Counted from the first letter of the stretch, positions 29,697 through 37,970 are shown. The stretch is 64,000 nt of DNA from Streptomyces sp. ISL-11 (GCF_018614525.1 NZ_JAGGOL010000034.1:1-64000); one strand, 5' to 3'. Notes: a model not told the origin generated them from the letters alone. Numbers and translations are program-made.

Positions 29697-29710
29697 GTGA
29701 CCCAGGTCAC
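29697..29710. promoter_or_regulatory. Palindrome GTGACC-CA-GGTCAC
   Basis: A perfect 14-base palindrome between the early promoter and the leader. GTGACC half sites also occur at 63604 and 63647 near the right-hand HTH gene. Confidence 0.45.
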
Positions 29711-29756
29711 GCAGTTCAAAGTTGACCGGTAACCCTGATCCGCGTAATGTTCTGGG

Positions 29757-29963
29757 TGTCGGAAAGAGCGAGACGCCGACAGGGTCAGGAACTACGGCCC
29801 AGATAGACCGCAGTAGTTCAGCCGCATAGACCACGTAGGACTCACTCCTAAAGGGTCACGCCGCTAGGTGGGCTACCTTCCGAGCCATTTCATCGGAGGT
29901 GAAGAGTCGGGGAATCTGACTTCTTTAGCGATTGCCACGGGATAGCAACTGTGGGGGTCGCTA
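29757..29963 (+). promoter_or_regulatory. Hairpin-rich 5' leader of the early genes
   Basis: Three stem-loops in a row: TGTCGG/CCGACA (29757-29781); GAACTAC/GTAGTTC (29789-29819); and a nested pair TAGCGA/TCGCTA (29926-29963) enclosing CCAC/GTGG (29935-29954). The last ends 15 bases before the first early start codon and abuts its ribosome site. No open frame covers the stretch. It looks like a structured untranslated leader; the function is unknown. Confidence 0.5.
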
Positions 29964-29978
29964 TGGAGGGCAGAGACG

Positions 29979-30155
29979 ATGGCCAAGAGCTACCGAGTCA
30001 GTGATAAGCCTAAAGGGCTCACGCCGGTCACATATCGCACTACAGGGCGAGCGACCCCTAAGGGGTCGGCCTATGTGATGAGCGATTCCAGGGCGAATAG
30101 GCTGCTAGCTAAGCGCACTGCATGGCAGGTCAGGCGTGATGCCACGAGTTCCTAA
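29979..30155 (+). CDS. Small early phage protein, 58 aa
   Basis: ATG 29979 with GGAGGG ten bases upstream, stop TAA 30153-30155. Basic and Ser/Thr/Arg-rich: MAKSYRVSDKPKGLTPVTYR, ending RTAWQVRRDATSS. Too short for most gene callers but has a good ribosome site. First gene after the structured leader; function unknown. Confidence 0.7.
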   Translation: MAKSYRVSDKPKGLTPVTYRTTGRATPKGSAYVMSDSRANRLLAKRTAWQVRRDATSS

Positions 30156-30210
30156 GAGCCTATTTTTTTTGACCGATGGTTGTCCGGTAACCTACCCATG
30201 GGGGGTAAAT

Positions 30211-30561
30211 ATGAACGCGACTGTAACCCTCACGCAAGAGATTCGCATCAATGGAGGGGCCACCTATGCTCCAGGCCGCTCGGTTCCGATGGCCGGGTAC
30301 ATGGTTTCGCTGCACGGCAGCGAGCGAACTATTCCGCTCGACGCTTTCGGATCGGCCGAACTCGACAACTACATACAGGAGTACGCCTATCGAGTGGACG
30401 CCGACGCGCGCTTGTTCTATGGGGCGTGGGTGGATGGTGAAACCGTATATCTCGATCTATCCATGAATGTCGCCGACCGTGCAGAGGCCCTGCTTATCGG
30501 GGAGTTTGAGTCGCAGCTAGCTATCTATGACGTCGCTAACGGCGACGTGATCACGCTCTAG
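30211..30561 (+). CDS. Hypothetical early phage protein, 116 aa
   Basis: ATG 30211, with GGGGGG five bases upstream; the frame is open back to 30136. Mostly predicted beta strands: TVTLTQEIRINGGATYAPG and VDGETVYLDLSMNV. Acidic, with no signal peptide. No family recognised. Codon use is less GC-biased than in the host genes. Confidence 0.65.
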   Translation: MNATVTLTQEIRINGGATYAPGRSVPMAGYMVSLHGSERTIPLDAFGSAELDNYIQEYAYRVDADARLFYGAWVDGETVYLDLSMNVADRAEALLIGEFESQLAIYDVANGDVITL

Positions 30562-30656
30562 AAGATTGGCGAGCTTTGGTGGCGCATGCCTTGCGTGCGC
30601 TTGCCATGGCTGGCTAATCGGCCAGGAAAGCCTACTCAAAAAATCCGAGGGAATCT

Positions 30657-30881
30657 ATGAGCGACTACACAATTGAGCAGGTTCGAGAGGCGATCAATCG
30701 GGGAGCTGATCTTGTGCTCGAAAACCTCAGTTTGGGGGAGCCCGAGGAAGACGCAATAAACCTGGTAGTCAACGCTGCGATCTCTTCCTTGGAAGATCCG
30801 ACAGTCGATATTGAGCGCGTAGCGCAAGAACAGTACCAGGTGCCGTTTTCGGAAATCGCGACTTGGTGGTCGTGGTCATAG
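30657..30881 (+). CDS. Small acidic early protein, 74 aa
   Basis: ATG 30657 with CGAGGG upstream. MSDYTIEQVREAINRGADLV suggests an all-helical acidic protein ending in a Trp-rich tail (IATWWSWS). No homologue recognised. A terminator module follows. Confidence 0.65.
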   Translation: MSDYTIEQVREAINRGADLVLENLSLGEPEEDAINLVVNAAISSLEDPTVDIERVAQEQYQVPFSEIATWWSWS

Positions 30882-30935
30882 CGTGGAAGCGGTCCGAGGG
30901 TGAAGCCCAGTAATCGAGACTGACGCGCGTTGCTC

Positions 30936-30978
30936 AAGGCTCGGCCGAATAGTCGGGCCTTTTGCATGGCCTGTCAGC
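30936..30978 (+). terminator. Terminator plus conserved tail, module A
   Basis: AAGGC..CG pairs with CG.GCCTT, then CCTTTTGCATGGCCTGTCAGC (30958-30978). The same 21-base tail, one base different, follows the terminator at 32,021. It lies between the 74-aa and 127-aa genes. Confidence 0.6.
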
Positions 30979-31021
30979 TACGGCAGACCTGAATCACATA
31001 ACCCATTCGGAAGGTTAGTTC

Positions 31022-31405
31022 ATGAGCATTTATGACGACGGTGCCGCTGGCGCAAACGAGGCCCGCGCGCGCTGGGCCCTGACCGCCATGGAGGCCATGG
31101 GCCGCGAGACTGGCCAGACAGGAGAAAGCTATTTCCCTGGAACCCTCATGGTGGGGGCAGAAGTGATTCGCGAGGTTGCCGGAGACCTCATGGCCAATCT
31201 TTTCCACCTTGCGCGGTTGAACGGCGTTGACCCCGCATTGATCGTCGCTGCCGGGGCGATGCATTTCGTGGAAGAGATCGACGAGGAATGGCAGGAGCTG
31301 GAGCAAAATGCGATCGAATCTGCGGCCGACGAGCTCACCGAGGATTTTCGTAAGCGCGGTCTTCCCGAGCTTGAGAAGTTCCTGAAGGGCGAGGGTGACA
31401 AGTGA
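31022..31405 (+). CDS. Hypothetical helical protein, 127 aa
   Basis: ATG 31022. Entirely helical prediction with an acidic C-terminal half (HFVEEIDEEWQELEQNAIES). Overlaps the next gene by GTGA. Family unknown to me. Confidence 0.65.
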   Translation: MSIYDDGAAGANEARARWALTAMEAMGRETGQTGESYFPGTLMVGAEVIREVAGDLMANLFHLARLNGVDPALIVAAGAMHFVEEIDEEWQELEQNAIESAADELTEDFRKRGLPELEKFLKGEGDK

Positions 31406-31749
31406 TCGACACCGGCAACGCGCACTGCGGCTCCTGCGGCATGGACTTGGGGTTCCCGGATCAAGACGGCGAGGTCAATGCCTGTGGGCACTGTCAATGG
31501 GACGAGCACGTCTGCCCGGAGGAGAAGAGCGTCGATGTCCTCCGAAGCTCCATCAAGCGCATTCGCGAACATGAAGCGCAATGGCTTCGGTGCCTCCGTG
31601 AGGAGGTTCCCTCATATGACCCAGACCTCAACGACGCGGACTGTGTCGACGACGTGCGACGCATGGACGAGATGCAGACAGATCAAGCCTTCGACGCGCA
31701 ATTGCTGTTGCGGGCTCTCATGACGGACCTTGAGGCGGCGGTGGCATGA
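31402..31749 (+). CDS. Zinc-ribbon-like hypothetical protein, 115 aa
   Basis: GTG 31402 overlaps the previous stop. The N-terminus has two Cys pairs, HCGSCG and ACGHCQ, a probable zinc ribbon (residues 8-32). A charged helical region follows. May bind nucleic acid or protein; unknown. Coupled to both neighbours. Confidence 0.68.
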   Translation: MIDTGNAHCGSCGMDLGFPDQDGEVNACGHCQWDEHVCPEEKSVDVLRSSIKRIREHEAQWLRCLREEVPSYDPDLNDADCVDDVRRMDEMQTDQAFDAQLLLRALMTDLEAAVA

Positions 31750-32000
31750 CGACGGAATATATCGTTGAGAAGTACCCGGAAGAGGATTCGTTCCGCGAGT
31801 TCTGGGTCACGACGGAATGCGGTATACGGCACACGTTGGAACTCGGCTTGGATGCCGATCGGATGCCGATTGCCGTCTGGTCCTCTGATGCCGTCTCAGG
31901 GGCGAAGGAGTGGGAAACACAAGGGCTGATGCCCATCAGCCCAGCCCACGCGCGACAGATGATCGGAGCTCTTGAACGCATCCTGCGTGAGGCGGAGTAA
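31746..32000 (+). CDS. Small hypothetical protein, 84 aa
   Basis: ATG 31746 overlaps the previous stop (ATGA). Beta-rich first half (FWVTTECGIRHTLELGLDAD) and a C-terminal helix HARQMIGALERILREAE. No family recognised. Last of a three-gene coupled set before a terminator. Confidence 0.65.
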   Translation: MTTEYIVEKYPEEDSFREFWVTTECGIRHTLELGLDADRMPIAVWSSDAVSGAKEWETQGLMPISPAHARQMIGALERILREAE

Positions 32001-32020
32001 TTCTGACTCGCTTTGCTTCA

Positions 32021-32067
32021 GGCCGCTCGATTGCAGTGTCGAGCGGCCTTTTGCATGGCCGGTCAGC
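32021..32067 (+). terminator. Terminator plus conserved tail, module B
   Basis: Perfect stem GGCCGCTCGA (32021-32030) with TCGAGCGGCC (32039-32048), then TTTT and GCATGGCCGGTCAGC. The tail matches module A except for one base. Intrinsic terminator of the preceding three genes. Confidence 0.85.
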
Positions 32068-32105
32068 CGCGACAGGGCCGTAACTGAATCCTGAAAGGGA
32101 AATCC

Positions 32106-32300
32106 GTGAAATATCAGTGCAAAATATTCAAGGGTATCGAGACGCGGGCTGCTAAGGATATTCGGATGGAGTGGGGCTACGCAGATAGGGCGTCCACTGA
32201 TTCAAACGCTCGGGGAGCAGTCACCCGGGGTATTGGTGCTCGACAGAGTGCGGCTCGGGCTCTCGTAAGGCACGTGCGCCGCTGCGGCCTCTGCGGATAG
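32106..32300 (+). CDS. Small basic protein, 64 aa
   Basis: GTG 32106 with GAAAGGGAAA upstream. Arg- and Ala-rich with a C-terminal HVRRCGLCG; could bind nucleic acid. Family unknown. Confidence 0.55.
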   Translation: MKYQCKIFKGIETRAAKDIRMEWGYADRASTDSNARGAVTRGIGARQSAARALVRHVRRCGLCG

Positions 32301-32312
32301 GGCTGAAATCCA

Positions 32313-32531
32313 ATGGCAATGCGATGTGAACACAACACGGATCATGCCGCTTCTCGGCATGTGACCTCAGGTCGTCCGGACGGCAGCGGAGTGCCGATCA
32401 CCGCCCACCTCTGTGTTGACCACCTCGACCCCTGGATAGCTGCCCTGGAGCGGTGGGACGGGCACGCGCTCCGCATCGACCGCCCCATTAACGGCTGGTG
32501 CAGGCCCTACGGCCTGTGCGCCATTCACTGA
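32313..32531 (+). CDS. Small Cys/His-rich protein, 72 aa
   Basis: ATG 32313, 12 bases after the preceding stop. MAMRCEHNTDHAASRHVTSG and later LCVDHLDPW give a Cys/His pattern that could bind a metal. Ends GWCRPYGLCAIH. Function unknown. Confidence 0.6.
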   Translation: MAMRCEHNTDHAASRHVTSGRPDGSGVPITAHLCVDHLDPWIAALERWDGHALRIDRPINGWCRPYGLCAIH

Positions 32532-32542
32532 GGAGAACCACC

Positions 32543-32812
32543 GTGGGACAGATCATCATTCGTGCGGGGCAGTGGGAAGAGAGCCGCGACCGCATCCGAG
32601 TGCGCATCTGGCGCGAGGAACAGCAAGGGCCCTTCGTCGACATTGTGTTGGGCTCTTGGCGGCAGCGCCTCTACCGAGAGATGCCCGCCATGACCCTCTC
32701 GTTCATCGCGGAGGAGCACGGCGTCACCCGCCCGCCGAAGATCTACCGCAAGGACTACCACGACGCGTGGAACCCGTTCCTCTACGACTTGGTCGGGGAG
32801 TGCGAAGAATGA
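32543..32812 (+). CDS. Hypothetical protein, 89 aa, coupled to ardA
   Basis: GTG 32543 with GAGGAG upstream. Mixed alpha/beta, with IIIRAGQWEESRDRIRVRIW at the N-terminus. Its stop overlaps the ardA start (ATGA), so the two are co-translated; a helper role for ArdA is possible but unproven. Confidence 0.65.
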   Translation: MGQIIIRAGQWEESRDRIRVRIWREEQQGPFVDIVLGSWRQRLYREMPAMTLSFIAEEHGVTRPPKIYRKDYHDAWNPFLYDLVGECEE

Positions 32813-33321
32813 GCCCCCGCATCTATGTCGCCAGCCTCTCCGACTACGTCAACGGCCGCCTGCACGGAGTGTGGATCGCCGCCGACCAGGCCCCCGAAGA
32901 CCTGGGCACTGAGGTAAACGTGATGTTGAAGGCGTCGCCGGAGCCGGACGCGGAAGAGTTCGCGATCCACGACTACGAGGACTTCGGCGGCATCGACATC
33001 GGGGAGTACGAGTCCCTGGAGACGGTCTCCGCCCTCGCGCAGCTGGTGACCCAGCACCCGCCCGAGGTAGTGGGCTACCTCCTGGGCGAGGGCCTGGAGC
33101 CCGAGGAAATCACCGAAGCGATCGATGACCGGTTCTGTGGAGTGCACGACTCCCTGACCGACTACGCCTGGGAGTGGATCGACGACCTCGGCGACCTGCC
33201 CAAGCACTATCACGACTACCGCTGGTCGATCGCTAAGGCCATGGCCCACGACTGGGAGGTGGGCGGGGAGTTTGTCACCGTCCGCACTTCCGAGGGCCTT
33301 GCCGTTCTCAGCCACGGCTGA
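32809..33321 (+). CDS. ardA: ArdA-family antirestriction protein
   Basis: 170 aa from ATG 32809. ArdA proteins mimic about 40 bp of bent B-DNA and block type I restriction-modification enzymes. The N-terminus PRIYVASLSDYVNGRLHGVW, then EEFAIHDYEDFGGIDIGEYE, and a strongly acidic composition are diagnostic. Length equals the family norm. It sits in the early region, where it would be made on phage or element entry. Confidence 0.9.
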   Translation: MSPRIYVASLSDYVNGRLHGVWIAADQAPEDLGTEVNVMLKASPEPDAEEFAIHDYEDFGGIDIGEYESLETVSALAQLVTQHPPEVVGYLLGEGLEPEEITEAIDDRFCGVHDSLTDYAWEWIDDLGDLPKHYHDYRWSIAKAMAHDWEVGGEFVTVRTSEGLAVLSHG

Positions 33322-33412
33322 CCGGCCGTCGTCGCCCTCGACCCCTGAGCTGGCCGAGGGCGGCCACGGCCGGTCAGCCGACCGCCGAATCGTACGACTC
33401 AGAGACGAACCC

Positions 33413-33898
33413 ATGTTGATCACGCCTGACCCGCGCATGTGCGGAACCTGCTTCACACCGCTCGAATCCCACTTCGACGGCTTCGGTCTGACGCCCCCGC
33501 GATACGAGCACCCCGTGCGTGACGAACCTTGGGACCACGAAGCCCAGCCTGTCCCCGTTGACGACCGTGTGATCCGCGTCTGCGACTTCTGCACACGCGC
33601 AAGCGCGGCCACGGCCTTCGTTACGAGGAAGGCGATCATCGCAATCACGCCGACCGGTCAGACCGAGGTCTGGGCGGAACCCTGGGCAGCCTGCGAGACC
33701 TGCGCGGCGTTCATCCGCAACCGGTCGCCGCACCTCCTGATGGACCGGGCGGTTGCGCTCGCCCGCCACCCCGTGACCGGCGGGCCACTGGACCGGCCCA
33801 CCCGGCGCATCCTGCGGCGGGAGCACATCAAGCCCTTGTTCACCAAGTTCTTCCAGGCCGAGCCATCCGAGCACCACCACCAAGGAGGCAACGCCTGA
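33413..33898 (+). CDS. Zinc-binding-like hypothetical protein, 161 aa
   Basis: ATG 33413. Three Cys pairs (MCGTCF, VCDFC, ACETC) suggest zinc sites; the rest is Arg/Pro-rich. The start region follows a CGCCCTCG...CGAGGGCG hairpin and GGCCGGTCAGCC, similar to the tails of modules A and B. Stop overlaps the next start (TGATG). Confidence 0.65.
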   Translation: MLITPDPRMCGTCFTPLESHFDGFGLTPPRYEHPVRDEPWDHEAQPVPVDDRVIRVCDFCTRASAATAFVTRKAIIAITPTGQTEVWAEPWAACETCAAFIRNRSPHLLMDRAVALARHPVTGGPLDRPTRRILRREHIKPLFTKFFQAEPSEHHHQGGNA

Positions 33899-34293
33899 TG
33901 ACCCTCCATGTCTGGATCATGGCGCTCGGCGACAAGACCAAGCCCGACACCCCCGCGTACGCGGAGGACACCCACCCCAGACGGGCGCGCGCCTGTGTCG
34001 AAGTGGACGACTTCGCCGACCTCTTCCCCATCTTCAACGCGTGGCGGCAGCACTTCGCCGAGGAGATCACCGCCTATGCCATGCCTGTCCTCCTGGCCGC
34101 CGAGGGGCAGCCGGCCCCGGGCTGGGAGGAGGAGTGGGCGGAGACCGGCCCGCCGATCCGGCTCGACACCATGCCTGGCGGCTTCCTCCAGATCCGCCCG
34201 GACGGTGACGTCCCCGCGCGCGGACGCCCGCCATTCGGCCGCCCCCGGGCCGCCCCGGCCGCCGACCCTCTTGCCCTGGGGACCCAGTGCTGA
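33898..34293 (+). CDS. Hypothetical protein, 131 aa
   Basis: ATG 33898, coupled to the previous gene. MTLHVWIMALGDKTKPDTPA, acidic middle, then a Pro/Arg/Ala-rich C-terminus (GRPPFGRPRAAPAADPLAL). No family recognised. Confidence 0.62.
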   Translation: MTLHVWIMALGDKTKPDTPAYAEDTHPRRARACVEVDDFADLFPIFNAWRQHFAEEITAYAMPVLLAAEGQPAPGWEEEWAETGPPIRLDTMPGGFLQIRPDGDVPARGRPPFGRPRAAPAADPLALGTQC

Positions 34294-34484
34294 TCATCGA
34301 CGCCCTTGCCCGATTGCTGATCGCGACCGCCGATGCCGTGGCCGTTCGGTCTCGTGTCCCGAACCCCATGCACCTGTCCCGTGTCGTCCTGGCGGAGCTG
34401 GCCGACAAAGGCGGCGCCGACTTCTACGAAGCCGTCCAGTGGCAAGCCCGAGGAGCGGGCTTCACCTGGCCCGACTCGGACTGA
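34287..34484 (+). CDS. Small hypothetical protein, 65 aa
   Basis: GTG 34287 overlapping the previous gene. Helical, MLIIDALARLLIATADAVAV; the hydrophobic start could be a membrane-associated helix. Function unknown. A terminator follows. Confidence 0.6.
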   Translation: MLIIDALARLLIATADAVAVRSRVPNPMHLSRVVLAELADKGGADFYEAVQWQARGAGFTWPDSD

Positions 34485-34514
34485 CCCGTCCACCTGAGCG
34501 TGAGTGAGTTGCTT

Positions 34515-34540
34515 GGCCGACCGCCCGGTGGCGGTCGGCC
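34515..34540 (+). terminator. Terminator after the 65-aa gene
   Basis: Perfect stem GGCCGACCGCC (34515-34525) with GGCGGTCGGCC (34530-34540), then TTGCTGG. Confidence 0.75.
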
Positions 34541-34567
34541 TTGCTGGTCACTCATGGAAGGCAAGTT

Positions 34568-34783
34568 GTGACTACCGAAACACCGAACGACGCCTATTGG
34601 CACTGGCCGAGCAGTTTCCTCGGAGCTAAGTACGCGTGCCAGCCGTGCGGAAACGCTCACGGTTGGGATGAATTCGCGCAAGACATCTACGGGCCAACCC
34701 TCCGCTTCCCTTGGTCGCATCAAGAGAAGCGGGGGCACCGCCTGCTGTGCCAATTCTGTGGGTCAACGGTCGATCGCGCATGA
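34568..34783 (+). CDS. Small zinc-finger-like protein, 71 aa
   Basis: GTG 34568 preceded by GAAGGCAAG. Two Cys pairs, ACQPCG and CQFCGS, 40 residues apart suggest a zinc ribbon. Overlaps the next gene (ATGA). Confidence 0.62.
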   Translation: MTTETPNDAYWHWPSSFLGAKYACQPCGNAHGWDEFAQDIYGPTLRFPWSHQEKRGHRLLCQFCGSTVDRA

Positions 34784-34989
34784 AGACCCGACGAGTTTTC
34801 AAACCCACACGGCTCCCCAATGGCGCCATCAAATGCAAGGCGTGCGATGACCCGGCCACGTGGTGGGAGGACTGGGAACACCACGGCGACCCCCGGTTCT
34901 GCTCATGGCCGTATTGCGACCTTCACGCCAGCCCCGAGAAGGCAGGGCCCGGCATCATCTGGCGCCCACTGCGGCGGCGCAGCCGCTGA
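34780..34989 (+). CDS. Small zinc-finger-like protein, 69 aa
   Basis: ATG 34780, coupled to the previous gene. Basic N-terminus MKTRRVFKPTRLP, then KCKACDD and FCSWPYCDLH, a Cys4 or Cys3His pattern. Ends in Arg-rich RPLRRRSR. Possible nucleic-acid binding; unknown. Confidence 0.62.
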   Translation: MKTRRVFKPTRLPNGAIKCKACDDPATWWEDWEHHGDPRFCSWPYCDLHASPEKAGPGIIWRPLRRRSR

Positions 34990-34999
34990 GGAGAGAGAC

Positions 35000-35248
35000 A
35001 TGACCCCGAAGCAGTACCGGTACGGCCAGTACGTCAAAGGAAAGTGCGCGGAAGGTCGCAGAGTCGACGGTTGGATTGTCGGCGGCGTTCACAGCGGATC
35101 CCCCATGAACCGAACCACGCTCATAGGTGTAACTGTGAAGACTCGTTCGCTGATCAGCGTGATCGATGGCCGGGTGCTCGTGCCTGCCCAGTACCGGGTA
35201 TGCCGGATGGCTGACGTCGAGCTGGCGAAGGAGCGGTCGTGGGCCTGA
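35000..35248 (+). CDS. Small hypothetical protein, 82 aa
   Basis: ATG 35000 with GAGGAGAGAG upstream. Beta-rich, MTPKQYRYGQYVKGKCAEGR with several short strands, SH3-like composition. Overlaps the next gene by 10 bases. Confidence 0.65.
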   Translation: MTPKQYRYGQYVKGKCAEGRRVDGWIVGGVHSGSPMNRTTLIGVTVKTRSLISVIDGRVLVPAQYRVCRMADVELAKERSWA

Positions 35249-35499
35249 TGAAACGCTACATGGAGGACAGCGACCACATCCGACAACTCGCCCGCAGCAC
35301 TTCGCAACTCGACCGTGCGGCCGACCGGATGGCGGAGCTTGACCAAGTGTTTCGCGCCTGCGGTGAGATGGCCAACAAGTACGCCGACCCGGAATCCGTA
35401 GCCAAACGACTGGTTCGCGAGGCCGTGTACGAGTACCAGGCCGCGCGGACGCGGCTCCGTGATTCCACGCAAAGAGAGCGGCTCATGCGAGCTGCCTAA
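35239..35499 (+). CDS. Helical hypothetical protein, 86 aa
   Basis: GTG 35239. Highly charged helices (LARSTSQLDRAADRMAELDQ); likely coiled coil. Family unknown. Followed by a terminator. Confidence 0.62.
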   Translation: MGLMKRYMEDSDHIRQLARSTSQLDRAADRMAELDQVFRACGEMANKYADPESVAKRLVREAVYEYQAARTRLRDSTQRERLMRAA

Positions 35500-35550
35500 C
35501 CGCCCATAAATCCACCAACGCGCTAAACACGAGGCAGCGGTCGCCTTCCA

Positions 35551-35583
35551 AAGGGGCCAGGGTCGTCGGATCCTGGCCCCTTT
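35551..35583 (+). terminator. Terminator before the DUF3987-like gene
   Basis: AAGGGGCCAGG pairs with CCTGGCCCCTT around ten bases, then TTCGCATGG. The GCATGG tail recalls modules A and B. Confidence 0.75.
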
Positions 35584-35613
35584 CGCATGGGCGCCTGCGG
35601 AAAGCGAATACCC

Positions 35614-36963
35614 ATGACTGCCTTCAAAGGCATGAGCTATGGACCGATCGGTGAGGCTGTGCAAGCTGCGATGCCGTACACCGAGGCCGACCCGGTCGGC
35701 GTGTACGCGGCCGTCTTGGCGCAGTACTCATCGGCCATCAGCCGGACAGTCACCACAGACAAGGGCCGGCCCGTTGTGCTGTGGACCGTGCTGGCCGGCC
35801 GGTCCGCGATCGGGCGTAAGGGCTACGCGTACGGAACCAGTCGACAGATTCTGAACGGTGGTGTGGGCCGGTACATCACAGCGCGAACCGTCTCCGGCAT
35901 CGCCAGCGGCCCGGCCCTCGTCGACTTCCTCTTCACACTGGAGATGGAGACGTTGGGAACGGAAGGCGGCGTCGACGGTCGGGCGCTGATCGTCGAGGAG
36001 GAGTGGGCGACGATCCTTAAAAGGGCGAAGCGGTGCCCCACGTTCTCACCGCTTCTCCGAACCGCGTGGGACGGGAAGCCGATCAGCAACAAGACCAAGG
36101 AAGGGACCCAGGAAGTCAGCAGGCCGCTGCTGGGGATGCACGCGCACATCACACCCGGCGAGTGGGCGAAATACGTCTCCGCCTCCGAGGCTCTGGGCGG
36201 CTCCCTCAACCGAATTCTTCCGGTAACGGTTGAGCGAAGTAAGCGTCTCCCGTACTCGGCCAACACCACAGCGCCCGCAAGTATGAAGCTGGCCGAGGCG
36301 TACCGCTGGGCCTGCGCGGAGCAGCGGACGATGGAGTTGACCAAGGCCGCAGAGGATCGTTTCGACCAGCTCCGGGATGAGATCGAAGAGCGGCTGATCA
36401 ACCTGCCCGAGAGCATCTCCTGCTACCTGGAGCGCTCCGAGGAGCAGGTGGTGCGGGTGGCCTCGGTTCTCACAGCGGCGGAAATGAAGACGCGGGTCAG
36501 CAAGCGGGCACTGGACGCGGCATGGGAATTTGTGCAGTACAGCATGGCCTCCGCCGAGAAACTGGTGCGCGATGCCGCTACCACCTCGGCCGGTACACGC
36601 ATTGGTAAGACGCTGGAGGAAAGCGTCATCGATGCCCTCGCCCGCTTCGGGGGCACCGCCACCTCCAGCCAGCTCCTGCGGTCGCTGGGCAACCGAGCCA
36701 ACGCAGCCGGCCTGAAGACCGCTGTCGACGGCATGGACGAGGTCAAGTCCTGGAGCGAGAAGACAACGCCTGGCCGGGGGGCACCCACGATCTACTACCA
36801 GCTCGTGGACCAGGACTCGGCAGAGGTACAGCCCGCCCAGCCGCGGCAGGAGCATAAGCCCGCGCTGCGGGTCGTGACCGCACAGCAGAAGCGCAAGGCG
36901 CCTGCTCGCCGGAAGACGGCCGCCGCGGTCGAGGCGCCCCAGATGGAACTGGAGCTGGTGTGA
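35614..36963 (+). CDS. DUF3987-like P-loop protein, possible replication protein
   Basis: 449 aa from ATG 35614, with GGAAAG ten bases upstream; an alternative ATG at 35587 overlaps the terminator tail. A degenerate Walker A, LAGRSAIGRKGYA (residues 60-72), and an acidic LIVEEEWATIL that could be Walker B match DUF3987 proteins of actinophages. These are helicase/primase-like ATPases often beside replication genes. The C-terminus is a winged-helix-like section (TATSSQLLRSLGNRANAAGL) plus a Lys/Pro tail. The only large early protein, so a DNA-replication role is likely but inferred. Confidence 0.7.
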   Translation: MTAFKGMSYGPIGEAVQAAMPYTEADPVGVYAAVLAQYSSAISRTVTTDKGRPVVLWTVLAGRSAIGRKGYAYGTSRQILNGGVGRYITARTVSGIASGPALVDFLFTLEMETLGTEGGVDGRALIVEEEWATILKRAKRCPTFSPLLRTAWDGKPISNKTKEGTQEVSRPLLGMHAHITPGEWAKYVSASEALGGSLNRILPVTVERSKRLPYSANTTAPASMKLAEAYRWACAEQRTMELTKAAEDRFDQLRDEIEERLINLPESISCYLERSEEQVVRVASVLTAAEMKTRVSKRALDAAWEFVQYSMASAEKLVRDAATTSAGTRIGKTLEESVIDALARFGGTATSSQLLRSLGNRANAAGLKTAVDGMDEVKSWSEKTTPGRGAPTIYYQLVDQDSAEVQPAQPRQEHKPALRVVTAQQKRKAPARRKTAAAVEAPQMELELV

Positions 36964-37970
36964 AGGACCTCAAGGGAGACGAGGACATGGCGCAGTTCGA
37001 GAGTGCCTTCTCCACACTGGCCGTTGGCGACTACGTGACCGCCTCCGGAGTCGACACCCGAGGTCACAAGGTGACCCGCACGGGCACCCTGCTGGCCCCT
37101 GCGAAGCAGGTCAAGGCCCAGCGGAACGGGCGACGTACGAACGGCGTGCGGTTGTGCATCGGGCTCGCCGGCACAGACCCCTCCGAGCGATCCACGTGGA
37201 CCACGCTGTTCCCCGGGACCGGGACGGTCGAGAGAACCCGTAAGCCCACTTCGGACGACTGGGTCAACGACGCACTAGGCAATATCCCCGGCACCCGGCG
37301 GATAAAGGGCAAGGTGCGGGGGCTATTCGGCGGAAAGGGCGGGAAACGATCGGTCAAGCCGTCCACGCGCATACTGGCTGGGATCAGGGCCGTTGGTGAC
37401 GGCCGTTATGAGCTGTATGACGCGGCAACGGGAGAGGTGCTGCTGACCGCCACTCGTCAGACGCCCATCTGGTGGGCACCCCCGCCTGAGGAGGAGGCGC
37501 AGGTCCCTGATGAAGGTGCTCAGTGGCACGAGTCGGAGCTGGGGCACATCCGCTGCCCCAGTGATGTTGACGGTCGACGGTTCCGGTTCCTGTTCGGCGG
37601 TGAGGCCGGCGGGGACCATCACGGCCCTGTGCAAGAAGTTCCCGTGGTGTGGAGGAGCAATAGGGCGGGTCCGGGGCTGGTTCATGCGGAGACGGGCGAC
37701 TGGGTGTTCAAGGGGACTCTTAAGTCGCGGGTCTGGTGGGCGCTATTGCCTGACGATGACGCCCTCACGACCAAGCCGACAGTGACCAAAACCCAGCAGC
37801 CCGACCCGGAGGTCACGTCGCCTCGAACGAAGCCGCTTCGGGGTCTGCTTTACGAGGGGTGGCTGTCACAGGAAGAGACGGCGGGATACGGTCGCGCAGT
37901 CCTGCACCTCACCTCGGGGCAGGTGATTGGGTGGCTGACCCCGGAAATGCAGTTCCTGCCCTCCGCGTGA
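36960..37970 (+). CDS. Repeat-containing hypothetical protein, 336 aa
   Basis: GTG 36960 overlaps the previous stop; an ATG at 36987 is an alternative start. Three beta-rich units share a TG-x-V core and end in Trp pairs: TGEVLLTATRQTPIWWAPPP, TGDWVFKGTLKSRVWWALLP and TSGQVIGWLTPEMQF. The N-terminal part has another strand-rich unit. Fold unknown; perhaps SH3- or OB-like tandem barrels. Confidence 0.65.
   Translation: MKDLKGDEDMAQFESAFSTLAVGDYVTASGVDTRGHKVTRTGTLLAPAKQVKAQRNGRRTNGVRLCIGLAGTDPSERSTWTTLFPGTGTVERTRKPTSDDWVNDALGNIPGTRRIKGKVRGLFGGKGGKRSVKPSTRILAGIRAVGDGRYELYDAATGEVLLTATRQTPIWWAPPPEEEAQVPDEGAQWHESELGHIRCPSDVDGRRFRFLFGGEAGGDHHGPVQEVPVVWRSNRAGPGLVHAETGDWVFKGTLKSRVWWALLPDDDALTTKPTVTKTQQPDPEVTSPRTKPLRGLLYEGWLSQEETAGYGRAVLHLTSGQVIGWLTPEMQFLPSA

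Noticed and set aside
29757..29963. Possible tRNA or tmRNA-like gene in the structured leader
   Set aside because: The stems do not form a cloverleaf and no T-loop GTTCRA sequence is placed correctly.
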